The notes: generated by a model not told the origin, from the letters alone. 64,000 bases of DNA from an uncultured Fretibacterium sp. (GCA_946183145.1 CAMGZM010000009.1:1-64000), one strand, 5' to 3'. Positions 1-10,480 are shown, numbered from the stretch's first letter. Translations and numbers: made by a program.

Positions 1-2603
1 ACACGCACATAAGTACATATGCACCGTCAGATGCGGCCATGGCTTCAGGAAGTGAGAAGAGAATTTCCCCGCCGATTTCGTACGCGTCATTGCTTGAGAG
101 AGTCCACGTCTCAGAAGTTATTATGCTGTGGAATGTATTAACATCAGAAGCAGCTATTCCCGGGAAAGCATCTGTTACAGCGTTGATCAGGCCGGAGTCG
201 AGAGTTATATTCGCGACCCAGAAACTTCCGCCCCTCGGATAATACATATGGAGTGTCGGAACGCTCAAAGTCATTTTCATTGCGCCTAATGCAGAGCCTG
301 TATCATACTCATACACAACACGTGAAGGGCGCGAGGCAAAAAGCACAGTCTCACCGAAAATCAAAGCTATTTCACGGCCGTTGCTGTCGTATGCCTTTAC
401 GGATTTTACGCGGCTTATGCTGCTGCCGACATATTCAGACAAGCTCATGCTGTAGGGATAATCACTTCTGCCCGACGGGACAATATGCAGCGTTTCCAGG
501 GCGTTATCACAGCTTAGGGCGGTGAGGGCGTAATTTCTCGACAGATCCAAGGCTGGTATGTCGTTGCTGTTGCAGGCAAGAAGCTCAAGAGCTGTATTAT
601 TTCTCAGGTCTAAGGCCGTAAGCAAATTGAAGTTGCAGTCCAATGCCTTAAGGTTTGTGTTATTTCTCAAATCAAGCTCCGTAAGCAAATTGCTGTAGCA
701 GTAAAGAACAGAAAGATTCCGGCAGTTTCTGACACCAAGACGGGTCAGACGGTTCGCGCTGCAATTAAGTATTTCCAGAGCTGTGCACCTGCTTACGTCC
801 AGTGCTGTGAGCTTATTCTTGAAGCAGTCAAGCACTTGCAGGATTATGCATCCGCTTACGTTTAACGAGGTGAGCTGATTGTCTTCGCAGTAAAGCATTT
901 GCAGGGCTGTACACTTGCTTGCGTCTAAGGCTGTGAGCTTGTTGTGTTCGCAGTCAAGTATATTCAGCAAAGTACATCTGCTAACGTCTAATGCTGAGAG
1001 CTGGTTTGTGTCGCAGTCAAGCACTTCCAGAGCCGTGCACCCGCTAACGTCTAGTGCTTCAAGTCGGTTGCTGTCGCAGGCAAATATTCTCAGGGCAGCG
1101 CATGAACTCACATCCAAAGCTGAAAGTTTGTTGTTATCGCATCGGAGTGTATTCAGGTAAGTGCAGCCGTTTACGCTGAGTGATGAAAGGTCATTGCTGT
1201 AGCACAGTATCTCTGTCAGAGCTTCTTTGCCCGAAAGATTTAGGCTTGTGAGGCTGTTATTGTAGCAGTAAATCTTTCTGAGAGATGCGCAGCTGGTTAC
1301 GTTCAGCGATGACAAATTATTATTGGAGCATTCAAAATCCGTGAGAGACGTATTTCCTGAAAAGTTGAGGCTTGTTATTCTGTTGTTGTAGCAGTTGAAG
1401 CTTCTGAGCAAAGGAGAAGTGCTTACGTCCAATTCTGCGATATTGTTGTTGTAGCATTCGAGTACGTCGAGAGAAGAACAGCCAGTTATGTTCAGCGATG
1501 ACAGGTTATTATTGTAGCACCATAAATATACAAGCGCGCTTTTGCCCGAAAGATTGAGGCTCGTGATACTGTTGTTATGGCAGTCAAGAATACGGAGAAG
1601 ATTCAGCCCGCTTACGTCTAATTCTGAGAGATTGTTGTTGGAGCAAGTGAGCCTGTCTAGGTTAGCGCATCCTGTTACATTCAGCGAGGTTAGCTCATTG
1701 CTGTAGCATAACAGGTCAAAGAGAGCCGGACTGCCCGAAAGGTCAAGAGCTTTGATGCTGTTGTTGCTGCAATTAAGAAGCCTGAGAACGGAAAATCCGC
1801 TTGTGTCTAACGCCGTAATGCTGTTGTTCTGGCAGTAAAGCGTATCGAGTGAAACACAGCCCGTTATGTTGAGTGAGGATAAATCATTGCTGTAGCACCG
1901 TAAATCTGTCAATGCCGGACTCCCGGAAAGGTCAAGAGCTGTGAGCTTGTTATCGTAGCAGTAGATAGTATCAAGTGCTGTGCAGCCCGTTATGTTCAGT
2001 GAGGCTAAATCATTGCTTGAACACCATAACCCTATGAGAGCCGGACTGCCCGAAAGATCGAGGGACTTAATGCCGTTGTTGTTGCAGTCAAGAATCCGCA
2101 AGTATCTTGTGCCGGAGGTATCAAGCTCAACAATATTATTCATCGCACAGTACAGTTCGAACAAATACCTGTTTGCGCTTATGTCGAGTTCCGAAATGTC
2201 ATTACTCTCACAGTTCAAATTAGCGAGGCGCGGATTTCCTGAAATATCAAGTTTACTCAGCTTATTATATGAACAGTCGATCAGCACAAGTTGGGGATTG
2301 CCGGAAATATCAAGCTCCGTCAGACCGTTGTAAGAGCAGTTGATTCCCATAAGGTTTGGGAAATGCTCAATACCCTTCAGGGAAGATATACCCCTGTTTA
2401 CCGCAAGCAATTATACTTGTGTTTTCTGCCTGTTCAGTTGTGAGTATGCTCTCTCCTCCGGCTATATAATACTGAACGTAAAATCGGAATGTTTCATCGG
2501 GGAAATTCGCGGAATTAATTGCGACATCAGCCCACGCACACGCGCACATAAACAGCGAAAGCACAATTGCCAATGCGAACACAAAACGCTTGTTCATTTG
2601 CAA
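1..2603 (-). pseudogene. Secreted leucine-rich repeat protein, about 29 cysteine-containing 21-aa LRRs, frameshifted near 2386-2394; continues beyond window start
   Basis: Signal peptide ORF 2367..2603 (MQMNKRFVFALAIVLSLFMCACAWA...) stops at KQGYIFPEGY*; a different minus frame then reads ISSLKGIEHFPNLMGINCSYNGLTELDISGNPQL... with no stop to position 1 (repeats LxxLxCxxNxLxxLDxSGx). Confidence 0.8.
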
Positions 2604-2630
2604 AACCTCCTGTAATTTTTGTCGATGATG

Positions 2631-3587
2631 CTATTTCTTCTTTTTGCTGCTTTTTTTCACCCCGCTGTCTTTTGCAAAAGCTTTTATCTTGATGAGTTTG
2701 TCAGCCTCCCTTTGTGTGAGCGGCTCTGCTTTGTTTCCTTTCCTGAGGCTTGAAGCCAGACCGCCGTTCTTAATTACCTGCGCATAGCTGAAATCACGCT
2801 GTGAATCCGTAACCTTCACCACAGCAAGAAGCGTTAATTTCCTGCCCATTGATGTGCCGTCAAGGTTGAATACTTCTTTTCCCTCTGAGTAAATCCCGAA
2901 CATGCTCCCGTCGCTGATGCCCCAATTTTTCCCGGCGTTAAGGGTTATTTCTTTTGCGGTGATATTCACAACTTGAATACGGTCTCCGGCTAAGTCTTCT
3001 CGTATCCTGAAACTTGTTCTGAATACAGCCTCAGCGATTGCAGACTCTTCAATGCCCTCGAAAAATTTTCCCATGTCGCTCCTGAAACCGTAAAAATTAA
3101 AGCCCTTGCCACTCCGCGAGGAACTTCCGCTTTCAGAGAATGCCATAATCACTTTGCTTGTTGTAATGTCTACTACACGTACATCAATTGCGGCTATAAC
3201 TTCTTCACGCTTTTCACTGTAAAGCCACAAATCTGTCTCTGAAACTTTGCGCTCAAGATTCGTTACGGAACCGACAAGCATATAGTTGCAGCTCATTAAT
3301 TTACCCAGCTGAACAACTTCGCTGTCGTCAAAAATTCCTGACTGCGCTAACTGATGTTCTTTCGCAAGATCATCAAATCGATCACGTTCAACGACAACAA
3401 GAGACGGTGAATTTGTCAGAACACGCGCAAAAATATCACCGATTGCGGCGGCCTGCTGTTCTGTTACGCCTTCTGCCCTCGAAAGAAATTTCATGACTCC
3501 CAGACGTATAGAGGGATTGCCGTCTGCATTCGCGCATGAAACACACACGCACATCAACAAAAGAAACGATAGTATTATTCTTTTCAT
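2631..3587 (-). CDS. CsgG/LpoB-like secreted protein
   Basis: Signal peptide; RLGVMKF...VVVERDRFDDLAKEHQLAQSG...GKLMSCNYMLVGSVT pattern typical of the CsgG family. Confidence 0.65.
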   Translation of the reverse strand: MKRIILSFLLLMCVCVSCANADGNPSIRLGVMKFLSRAEGVTEQQAAAIGDIFARVLTNSPSLVVVERDRFDDLAKEHQLAQSGIFDDSEVVQLGKLMSCNYMLVGSVTNLERKVSETDLWLYSEKREEVIAAIDVRVVDITTSKVIMAFSESGSSSRSGKGFNFYGFRSDMGKFFEGIEESAIAEAVFRTSFRIREDLAGDRIQVVNITAKEITLNAGKNWGISDGSMFGIYSEGKEVFNLDGTSMGRKLTLLAVVKVTDSQRDFSYAQVIKNGGLASSLRKGNKAEPLTQREADKLIKIKAFAKDSGVKKSSKKKK

Positions 3588-3594
3588 GTTAATG

Positions 3595-4221
3595 TTATTC
3601 CTTCCAGTCTCTTGCCTTTATTGCTGTTACGTGTTTCATTACTGCGTCGCGTGTTGCTGAAGCGAGAATGCCGCCGTGTGTCCTCTTGTAGCCGCCTATG
3701 AAGAAGCCTTTATAGCCTCCGAGACTCCCTTTTGCGTCCTGCTTTGAGCTTCCGAGCTGTTCCGATGAGTAAACGATTCTGCCTGTCGTGTTGTCGATAA
3801 TGCGAATCTCAAGGAGTACGTAAGCTGTTTTTGACACGGCCGCGCTGCCTATTATGGGAAGGACGAAGCCCCTGCCTTTCTCATGGTAGTAATAGAGAGT
3901 TATAGCTCCCTCCATACCGTATTGTGCGCTGTGAAGTTTACCGATCTCAAGAACCATAGAGGGATCAATCAAACCTTCCTGGCTGAGTTTCAGCTCCTGC
4001 GCTATGTGGTCGAGCCTCTCACGTTCTACAAGCTCAAAGACTTGTGCCTTGTTCAGCTCAGTAACCATCATGTCCATCACTGCGCCGGCGGGAGCGTCTT
4101 TCTCCTGCGTTCTGTCCTCGAACTGTCTGACGGCCATTCGCGGCAAAGCGTATCCCGTACTCGTCAACATTGCTGCAACTGCGAACACTAATAACCATCT
4201 TGCAATAGTACGCATATACAA
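3595..4221 (-). CDS. CsgG/LpoB-like secreted protein (paralog of neighbour)
   Basis: Signal peptide; AVRQFEDRT...FELVERERLDHIAQELKLSQEG...GKLHSAQYGMEGAIT. Confidence 0.65.
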   Translation of the reverse strand: MYMRTIARWLLVFAVAAMLTSTGYALPRMAVRQFEDRTQEKDAPAGAVMDMMVTELNKAQVFELVERERLDHIAQELKLSQEGLIDPSMVLEIGKLHSAQYGMEGAITLYYYHEKGRGFVLPIIGSAAVSKTAYVLLEIRIIDNTTGRIVYSSEQLGSSKQDAKGSLGGYKGFFIGGYKRTHGGILASATRDAVMKHVTAIKARDWKE

Positions 4222-4349
4222 TTACTCCTTATGAAAAATTTTTGTGTCTGGAAATATTTTTATCTTAGCATATACACTTTTAACACACAATGAATCAAAG
4301 TTATTTGCGATAAGAGAGGGAATCTTTCTGAAATGTTGAGATAAAAAAA

Positions 4350-4376
4350 GCACTCCCCGATTCATTCAGAGAGTGC
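4350..4376 (-). terminator. Intrinsic terminator of the FAD oxidoreductase/DASS operon
   Basis: GCACTC...GAGTGC stem with A/T runs on both sides. Confidence 0.7.
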
Positions 4377-4391
4377 AAAAAAATTCACGTA

Positions 4392-5654
4392 CTATATCAA
4401 TGCGCCCTGCCTGATTAATTCCCGGCGAATCGATTCAGAGTCAGTATGTCCCGTTTCACCCTGCAAAGCCGCAGCGACTCCCGCAGCATGTCCCGTAGCG
4501 AAACACGTACCCATTACACGCGATGCCGCCATAGCCTGAGAGTCAGCGCAGATCATTCTTCCGGAGCCGTAAAGATTCTCTGTGTCAACGCTCTGAATAC
4601 ATCCCAGCGGAATATCGTAGTAACTTGCTCCCGGTACATCAAGATATGTTGCCGCCTCGTTAAGTGATGAATGTATTTCGGGCTTCCATCCTCCCCGTGC
4701 GATTCCTTCAGGGGATTTGCGGCGGTTGAGTACGTCTTCTGCTGTCAGCATGTATTTTCCTGCAAGCCTGCGAGTCTCTCTGAATCCTATTGACGGCCCT
4801 ATCATCGTTAATTCTGCGTTCTCCATGCCAGGCATGAAACGTTTGAACGCGTCAACGTAATACAACGCCTGAGAGCGCGTGAATTTCTCCATTCTCGTCA
4901 ATTCCTCAGCGTTAAGCCCTTCAGGTATTACGCTCGGCAATAACACAATTACTTCCTGAGAGCCTGAAATCTTGAGGATAAATCCCCGTTCGCGTGTGAG
5001 ATTCGGAATCCCCGCGTCTTTTCCCGCCTTAACAGCTCGTTCAACAGCCGAGGGACTCATATCCTTTGTGATGTCGACTCCGCAGAGCCTGAAAGGAAGA
5101 GTCGCCGTCATTACCTGCCCGCGTTCATCGCCCCATAAAGTTTTTGCCCCGGCCATGTGAGCGAGATTCGCATCCCCTGTAGCATCAACAAAAGTTTTTG
5201 CGTGAACCGTGAAGCGCGACTCATCATCAATACATGTTACGGACTCAATCACATTCCCGGTGCGTTTTACGTCAATAATGTTTGTGTGAAGGAAGTACTT
5301 TGCGTTGTTCCTGTCCATCAAGTTATCGAGCGCAACTTTCATGTATTCGGGCTTGAAGTTTATGTTTTTGTTCCCCGCCGCTGAGATTATTGTTTCGGTT
5401 GACGCTGGTGAAAGCCTCTGCATTTCCTCAAGCACTGACTCGCAGACTCCCGCAACACATTTCACGGGGTTTTCTCCGCAAGTGTAGACCGCGCACAAAG
5501 CACCGACTCCCGCGTTAGTCCCCTCGCCGCCAAGATACGCGCTACGTTCGACGAGAAGGACATTCGCCCCGGCCTGTGATGCTCCGATTGCAGCAGAGAC
5601 TCCCGAAGTACCTCCGCCCGCTATGAGTACGTCAGCAAAATATTCTGTCTGCAT
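4392..5654 (-). CDS. FAD-dependent oxidoreductase
   Basis: N-terminal DVLIAGGGTSGVSAAIGASQAGANVLLVERSAYLGGEGT dinucleotide-binding motif; C-terminal GSGRMICADSQAMAASRVMGTCFATGHAAGVAAAL. Confidence 0.85.
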   Translation of the reverse strand: MQTEYFADVLIAGGGTSGVSAAIGASQAGANVLLVERSAYLGGEGTNAGVGALCAVYTCGENPVKCVAGVCESVLEEMQRLSPASTETIISAAGNKNINFKPEYMKVALDNLMDRNNAKYFLHTNIIDVKRTGNVIESVTCIDDESRFTVHAKTFVDATGDANLAHMAGAKTLWGDERGQVMTATLPFRLCGVDITKDMSPSAVERAVKAGKDAGIPNLTRERGFILKISGSQEVIVLLPSVIPEGLNAEELTRMEKFTRSQALYYVDAFKRFMPGMENAELTMIGPSIGFRETRRLAGKYMLTAEDVLNRRKSPEGIARGGWKPEIHSSLNEAATYLDVPGASYYDIPLGCIQSVDTENLYGSGRMICADSQAMAASRVMGTCFATGHAAGVAAALQGETGHTDSESIRRELIRQGALI

Positions 5655-5657
5655 GGC

Positions 5658-7112
5658 CTAAATCATCCCTATAATCATTTCGCCCAGAGGATAGCCCACG
5701 AACGTAAGCACAAGCACCGCCATCACCGCGAAAAATCCGCCCCATATGAACATGTCTTTTGCCGTCGTCCATCCTGAGCCGATAGCAACAGTGTTGATTG
5801 TTGACTGGCCAGCCGGAGTCATGTTGCAGACAGCCGCCGAAAATCCCACCATCATCAAGACAGCCCCGACGCTCACACTTCCTGCGGGCATTGCTGTTAA
5901 TACTGAGAGAGCTACTGCGCTGACGACTGTTGTTGTTACGATGTTAGAGGAGAAATTTGTCTCAAGTATCGCCCACGTCATGAAGAAGAGTATCATTGCG
6001 GTTAATGACATGTTAGCTGTGAGAGGCTGAAGAGTCGCCGTAAGCCATTCGGATATTCCCACGTCCTTGTTTGTGAGGCATGAACCGAGCCATGTAGCCG
6101 CGCCAGTCATGAGAATAGATCCCCATAATATTCCCTTTGATGTTACTTCCCGGAAATTCATTATGCGTTCGCCCTTGTCCTTGAGAATGTAGAGGATTAT
6201 GCAGCCCAAAAGCGGAGGCATTGCGGTTGTGTAGCTGTTGATTGTCTTGTAGAGTCCCGGAAATGTCCCGCGTATCAAGCTCGGCCCTACCCATAAAAGC
6301 ACAACGAGTCCCATTGTCGACAAAATGATTTTCTCGCGCCTGTCAGCAGGTGGAACAGTTCCCCGGAGTGCCATAGCTTTTGACGGGTCAATGCCGTGAA
6401 TATCGTCCGGCCTGTAGAAGATTCTGAAGACGAGAATCAATAACACGATCAGCAATATACCTGTAGGAATCCCGAACGCCATAAACTGGAACTGATTGAT
6501 GTCATGGCCTGTTGCCGCCGCGTAATATCCTATCGCCATCGTTGGCCAAACATGACCGATCGCCGTCATTCCTGATGAAAGACTGATACACATTGCGGTG
6601 CCCATCATAATCATGTTGCCAGTCTTGCCGCCCTTTTTGACTTCAAGCACTGAGAATATATCCTCAAGGAATGGCATAAACGCAACGAACAATACAGACG
6701 GAGAAATGAACAGTCCCATGAACGTAACCGCCGCGAAAAGGAAGCAGACAAAATGCCACGCTCCCCGGCGAGCTACTGCGTTTGTGATGAATGCGATTGT
6801 GCAGCGTCTGACGAAATTAGTTTTTGACAGGGGATATACAAGCGCGAACGTGAAAAGAAGAAATGCAACTGTCGAATTTCCGAACGCACCCGCAAATGTC
6901 TTCCCGAATCCGAAAACAGGAAGGAATCCAAGCGCAAGAAGCGTAATCATGCTCGGCCAGTCAATAGAGATAGTTATCCACATCAGCAATGACCCGAAAA
7001 AGACTCCAATAACGCCCCACGCATTAGGAGTCAGCCCCCATAATTCCGGCATGAAACGGGAGCCGATAATCAGCGCAAGCGAAAGAACGAGGAAAAAATT
7101 ATCCTTCTTCAT
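5658..7112 (-). CDS. DASS/SLC13-type sodium:anion symporter
   Basis: 484-aa multi-pass protein with DASS-like segments (SPSVLFVAFMPFLEDIFSVL, NMTPAGQSTINTVAIGSGWTT); 4 bp from the FAD gene. Confidence 0.75.
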   Translation of the reverse strand: MKKDNFFLVLSLALIIGSRFMPELWGLTPNAWGVIGVFFGSLLMWITISIDWPSMITLLALGFLPVFGFGKTFAGAFGNSTVAFLLFTFALVYPLSKTNFVRRCTIAFITNAVARRGAWHFVCFLFAAVTFMGLFISPSVLFVAFMPFLEDIFSVLEVKKGGKTGNMIMMGTAMCISLSSGMTAIGHVWPTMAIGYYAAATGHDINQFQFMAFGIPTGILLIVLLILVFRIFYRPDDIHGIDPSKAMALRGTVPPADRREKIILSTMGLVVLLWVGPSLIRGTFPGLYKTINSYTTAMPPLLGCIILYILKDKGERIMNFREVTSKGILWGSILMTGAATWLGSCLTNKDVGISEWLTATLQPLTANMSLTAMILFFMTWAILETNFSSNIVTTTVVSAVALSVLTAMPAGSVSVGAVLMMVGFSAAVCNMTPAGQSTINTVAIGSGWTTAKDMFIWGGFFAVMAVLVLTFVGYPLGEMIIGMI

Positions 7113-7404
7113 CTTTGAAGCTCCTTATTGAAATAAATTTTATGGAATTATTGTTATTGTATAATCGTTTCACCGTGAAAGCAATCGAGGACGAAATTGG
7201 AATCCCGCTTTTGTTCCGTCATTCTCACACAATATCTCTCACTTACGCGGGTATTCTTTGAGTTTGCGGAGAAAAGATTTTCCGTAAAGCTGTAACAAAT
7301 TTTCTTTGTCCGAAAATAAAATTATCACTGTTTGAGTTAGTGAAGTCCCTGCTGTAATATTCGCTCGTCCACAAAAAAATCACACGCAAAAGGAGCAAAA
7401 TATT

Positions 7405-8106
7405 ATGTCAGTCGGAAAGAGAATATATCTCAAGAGAAATCTTCCTGACCCCGCAATCGTTGAAGAGTTCAAGAAAATTCCCGCCTCAAACACAGCCGAT
7501 GTCATGGGAAGAAGCTGCGCAATGAATCCCCGTATACACCTTGTGAGCAGCCCGAAACATCAGATGATGGCCGGCCCGGCGTTTACGGTGAAATGCAGAG
7601 CAGGCGACAACCTTGCGCTTCATGCCGCGCTGAATTACTGCAACGAGGGTGATGTTCTTGTCGTATCGAATGAGGAAGACACAACACGCTCATTAATGGG
7701 TGAAGTTATGATGGCGTATTTGTACCTTCAGAAGAAAATCGCGGGTATAGTTCTCGACGGCCCAATACGCGACATTGACGAGATAGGAAAATGGGACCTC
7801 CCCGTCTACTGCACTGGAACAACTCCCGGCGGCCCCTACAAAGAAGGCCCGGGCGAGCTCAACGTGCCAATCTCATGCGGAGGAATCAGCGTAAACCCCG
7901 GCGATATTATTCTCGCTGACCCGGACGGCGTTATAGTCATCCCGCGAAAAGATGCAGCTCACATTCTCGAAGACGCAAAGAAATTCCAGGCCGCTGACGA
8001 GGGAAAACTCGAAAAGACCCGCAAAGGCACAATCAACCGCGACTGGGTATACAAAACGCTTGAGGCAAAAGAATTTGAGATCATCGATGAGGTTTATGAA
8101 GCATAG
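7405..8106 (+). CDS. RraA-like / HMG aldolase family protein
   Basis: NTADVMGRS...GPAFTVKCRAGDN...DGPIRDIDEIGKWDLPVYCTGTTPGGPYKEGPGELNVPISCGGISVNPGDIILADPDGVIVIP. Confidence 0.85.
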   Translation: MSVGKRIYLKRNLPDPAIVEEFKKIPASNTADVMGRSCAMNPRIHLVSSPKHQMMAGPAFTVKCRAGDNLALHAALNYCNEGDVLVVSNEEDTTRSLMGEVMMAYLYLQKKIAGIVLDGPIRDIDEIGKWDLPVYCTGTTPGGPYKEGPGELNVPISCGGISVNPGDIILADPDGVIVIPRKDAAHILEDAKKFQAADEGKLEKTRKGTINRDWVYKTLEAKEFEIIDEVYEA

Positions 8107-8131
8107 AAATTTTTTGTGAGCAAGTGAAAAG

Positions 8132-8158
8132 GCAGGCCGTGAGTCTTTCATGACCTGC
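8132..8158. terminator. Bidirectional terminator between convergent genes
   Basis: GCAGG...CCTGC stem, T-run on + side and A-run opposite. Confidence 0.6.
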
Positions 8159-8167
8159 TTTATTTTT

Positions 8168-9307
8168 TCAGAATGCTATATCCCTGTAAACAACTTCCCC
8201 GTTCTTGACCGTCATCAATGGCCTGTAAATATATTCGCCGCGCCTCAAATGCCCGGAGCCGTCCGCCCTGTCCCCAAACGTAACAGAAAATTTCTCACGC
8301 CTGAAAATCGCAACATCTGCAGAACTCCCAACGCTAAGAGTCCCCGCGTCAATCTTCATGTGTCTTGCGGGATTTATTGTGCAGAGACGGAATAATTCAT
8401 CTTCAGGGATTCCCATCATGCTGTATTTCGCGAGCTGATTGGCCATGCTGAAAGATGTAGGACGCAAGTACACGCTGAGTTTCGTTATGTCCGTCGCAAG
8501 AATGTCCGGGAAAAATCCTTCACGTATTGCGCGTTCTGCAACGTCAAAACCGAAATGCGCCCGTGCGTCTGAAGCCTCAAATATTACACCGCGTTTTCGT
8601 GCTTCAAGTGCTGACTGTTTCACATGGCCGTTATCATCAATAATAGTGCTTGCCTTGTTCATGTACATGTGCGTAATCACATCGCCTTCACGCAAGTATG
8701 ACAGTAATTCGTCCATTTCGCCGGGGGGATTCGTGCAGTGAACCATGACGGAGAGTCCGAGTCTTTCCGCAAGATTCACAGTCTCACGCAATGGAGCATA
8801 ACCCATATCACCGACAATTTCCGCGCTCGTTCTCAGCTTCAAGCCCAAGAGATTCCCGCGTTCCTCCTCGAAAATTTCGCGGATTTCTCCCTCGTCATAA
8901 TGTGCCGGGTTTACGTCCTCCATTTTCACAGGAAGAGAGTCGAGTCCTGTTGAGCATACGTTGATATAGGCTTTCACAGTGAGCTTTGATTTTGTGATGA
9001 AGTCCTTGTGCTGACGGAAATTTTTTGCGCCTGTGCTGCCTGCGTCCACAACTGTCGTTACTCCTGACGAAAAGCAGACGGACTCGGCGGGGATTCCGAT
9101 TTTCGCGAGGGGGTAAACATGCGAATGATGATCGATTAGTCCCGGCACAACAATACAGCCGGAAGCGTCAACCTCATTCACGGCTTCACCGTCAAGATTT
9201 TTGCTTACGGATGAAATTTTGCCGCCCTCAATCGCTACATCAAGAACATCATGAATATTATTCGCAGGGTCTATCACAGTCCCGTTGCGTATGAGTATCT
9301 GATACAT
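8168..9307 (-). CDS. Amidohydrolase/deacetylase family metallohydrolase (dihydroorotase-like)
   Basis: IRNGTVIDPANNIHDVLDVAIEGGKI...VPGLIDHHSHVYP...ATDITKLSVYLRPTSF. Confidence 0.8.
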   Translation of the reverse strand: MYQILIRNGTVIDPANNIHDVLDVAIEGGKISSVSKNLDGEAVNEVDASGCIVVPGLIDHHSHVYPLAKIGIPAESVCFSSGVTTVVDAGSTGAKNFRQHKDFITKSKLTVKAYINVCSTGLDSLPVKMEDVNPAHYDEGEIREIFEEERGNLLGLKLRTSAEIVGDMGYAPLRETVNLAERLGLSVMVHCTNPPGEMDELLSYLREGDVITHMYMNKASTIIDDNGHVKQSALEARKRGVIFEASDARAHFGFDVAERAIREGFFPDILATDITKLSVYLRPTSFSMANQLAKYSMMGIPEDELFRLCTINPARHMKIDAGTLSVGSSADVAIFRREKFSVTFGDRADGSGHLRRGEYIYRPLMTVKNGEVVYRDIAF

Positions 9308-9349
9308 TTATTCAGCCTCCTTTGTGTAAGATTATAATCTCAGTATCAT

Positions 9350-9765
9350 CAAAACATCGCGCGGATACCCCTAGCTTTAGCTATGGACAGGAAGCGCACT
9401 ACTTTACTTTTTGCTTTTTCTCTCTTAAAATTCTTATATATGTTTAGCATAGGCGTTCTGTAAAAGGAACGGATGAAAATACACAACGGTCTTAGAGCCG
9501 TTCCGGGCTGGCATGTCGCCCTTGCGATTTCCGCATAAAAATTGCCAAAACATGAATCGGGGGAGTAAGCCGTAAAAAGTAAGCGGATGAGTAGCAATAC
9601 TCTACCGGGTAGAGGCGAGTACTCCGTAACTACGGCAAGCACGCCCCAGTGAATAAGGGTATTCTGAAGCGGTAACATGCGTGTTCAGACTTTTGTCCGT
9701 GTACCATACTTCTCTGTTCTCGCAGAGCGCGCAAGCATCCGGCTTTAGCTGTGAGGTGGCTTACT
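9350..9765 (+). mobile_element. Degenerate IS200/IS605-type element or non-autonomous derivative (ends only)
   Basis: Palindromic end-like segments ccccTAGCtttaGCTAtgg (about 9369-9386) and catccggctttagctgtgaggtggcttac (about 9735-9763), plus ggtaacatgcgtg, resembling tnpB 3'/right ends; no intact ORF. Confidence 0.4.
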
Positions 9766-10480
9766 TCTCCCAATAGTCTAAAGGCATTTCCGTTAAAGTT
9801 CGTTTTGCCTCGCGCCACGCAGGATAATATTTTTCCACGAGACTCCTGAAACGGTTTGTGTGATTCTTCTCCAGAAGGTGAACAAGCTCATGTATTAATA
9901 CGTATTCTATGCACTCAAGTGGTTTTTTCACAAGCTGAAGGTTTATCAGTATATTCTTCCGTGAAATGTTGCAAGATCCCCAGCGCGTTTTCATGTTCCT
10001 AATGTTGCAAGCGTTTACTTTTACGCCGACTCTTTTCTCGCATTCAGGCAATAATATAGCAAGAAATTTCTTGAGTTCTCCCCTGTACCATTCTGTGAGA
10101 AGGCTCTTGCGTTTGTCGGTTTGAGTTCCTTCCGGCACAGTCATTATGATTCTGTTCGGGACTCTCTGAATCTTGCAGCGATTACCCTCGTAAATCACTT
10201 GAAGCATATACGGGACTCCGAAATAGTAACAAGTTTCACCCGATACATATTCGCGTTTAGACTGGCGGAACTGATTGCGGATTCTTTCGCGGGCTTTCGT
10301 GATTTCGGGAATCTTCCGGAGAATGAAATCTTTGATGAGCTTGTCAGAAATTTTTGCGGGCGCGCTGACTGTGATTTTTCCGTCGGGAGGATTAACCCTG
10401 ATGTAAATATTTTTCTGACCGGGGCGTTTCGTTACGTTTGCTTCAAGATTTCCGGCCATGATGATTTTGCTGATCGTCAT
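9761..10480 (-). CDS. YgjP-like (DUF45/M48-type) metallopeptidase associated with type I R-M
   Basis: VLIHELVHLLEKNHTNRF zinc motif; overlaps the hsdR stop by 4 bp. Confidence 0.85.
   Translation of the reverse strand: MTISKIIMAGNLEANVTKRPGQKNIYIRVNPPDGKITVSAPAKISDKLIKDFILRKIPEITKARERIRNQFRQSKREYVSGETCYYFGVPYMLQVIYEGNRCKIQRVPNRIIMTVPEGTQTDKRKSLLTEWYRGELKKFLAILLPECEKRVGVKVNACNIRNMKTRWGSCNISRKNILINLQLVKKPLECIEYVLIHELVHLLEKNHTNRFRSLVEKYYPAWREAKRTLTEMPLDYWEK

Noticed and set aside
540-2345. 63-nt periodic repeats as a possible CRISPR or satellite array
   Set aside because: The periodicity is explained by an open reading frame of 21-aa LRRs; units are diverged and there are no spacers.
6598-7131. 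177-aa + strand ORF
   Set aside because: Antisense to the DASS transporter; composition is a mirror of the membrane protein codons.
7129-7165. Promoter TTGAAA...TATAAT
   Set aside because: TATAAT is present (7160-7165), but -35 spacing is poor; not supportable by eye.
9349-9678. 109-aa minus ORF as a protein gene
   Set aside because: No recognisable domain; translation of palindromic IS-end-like DNA.
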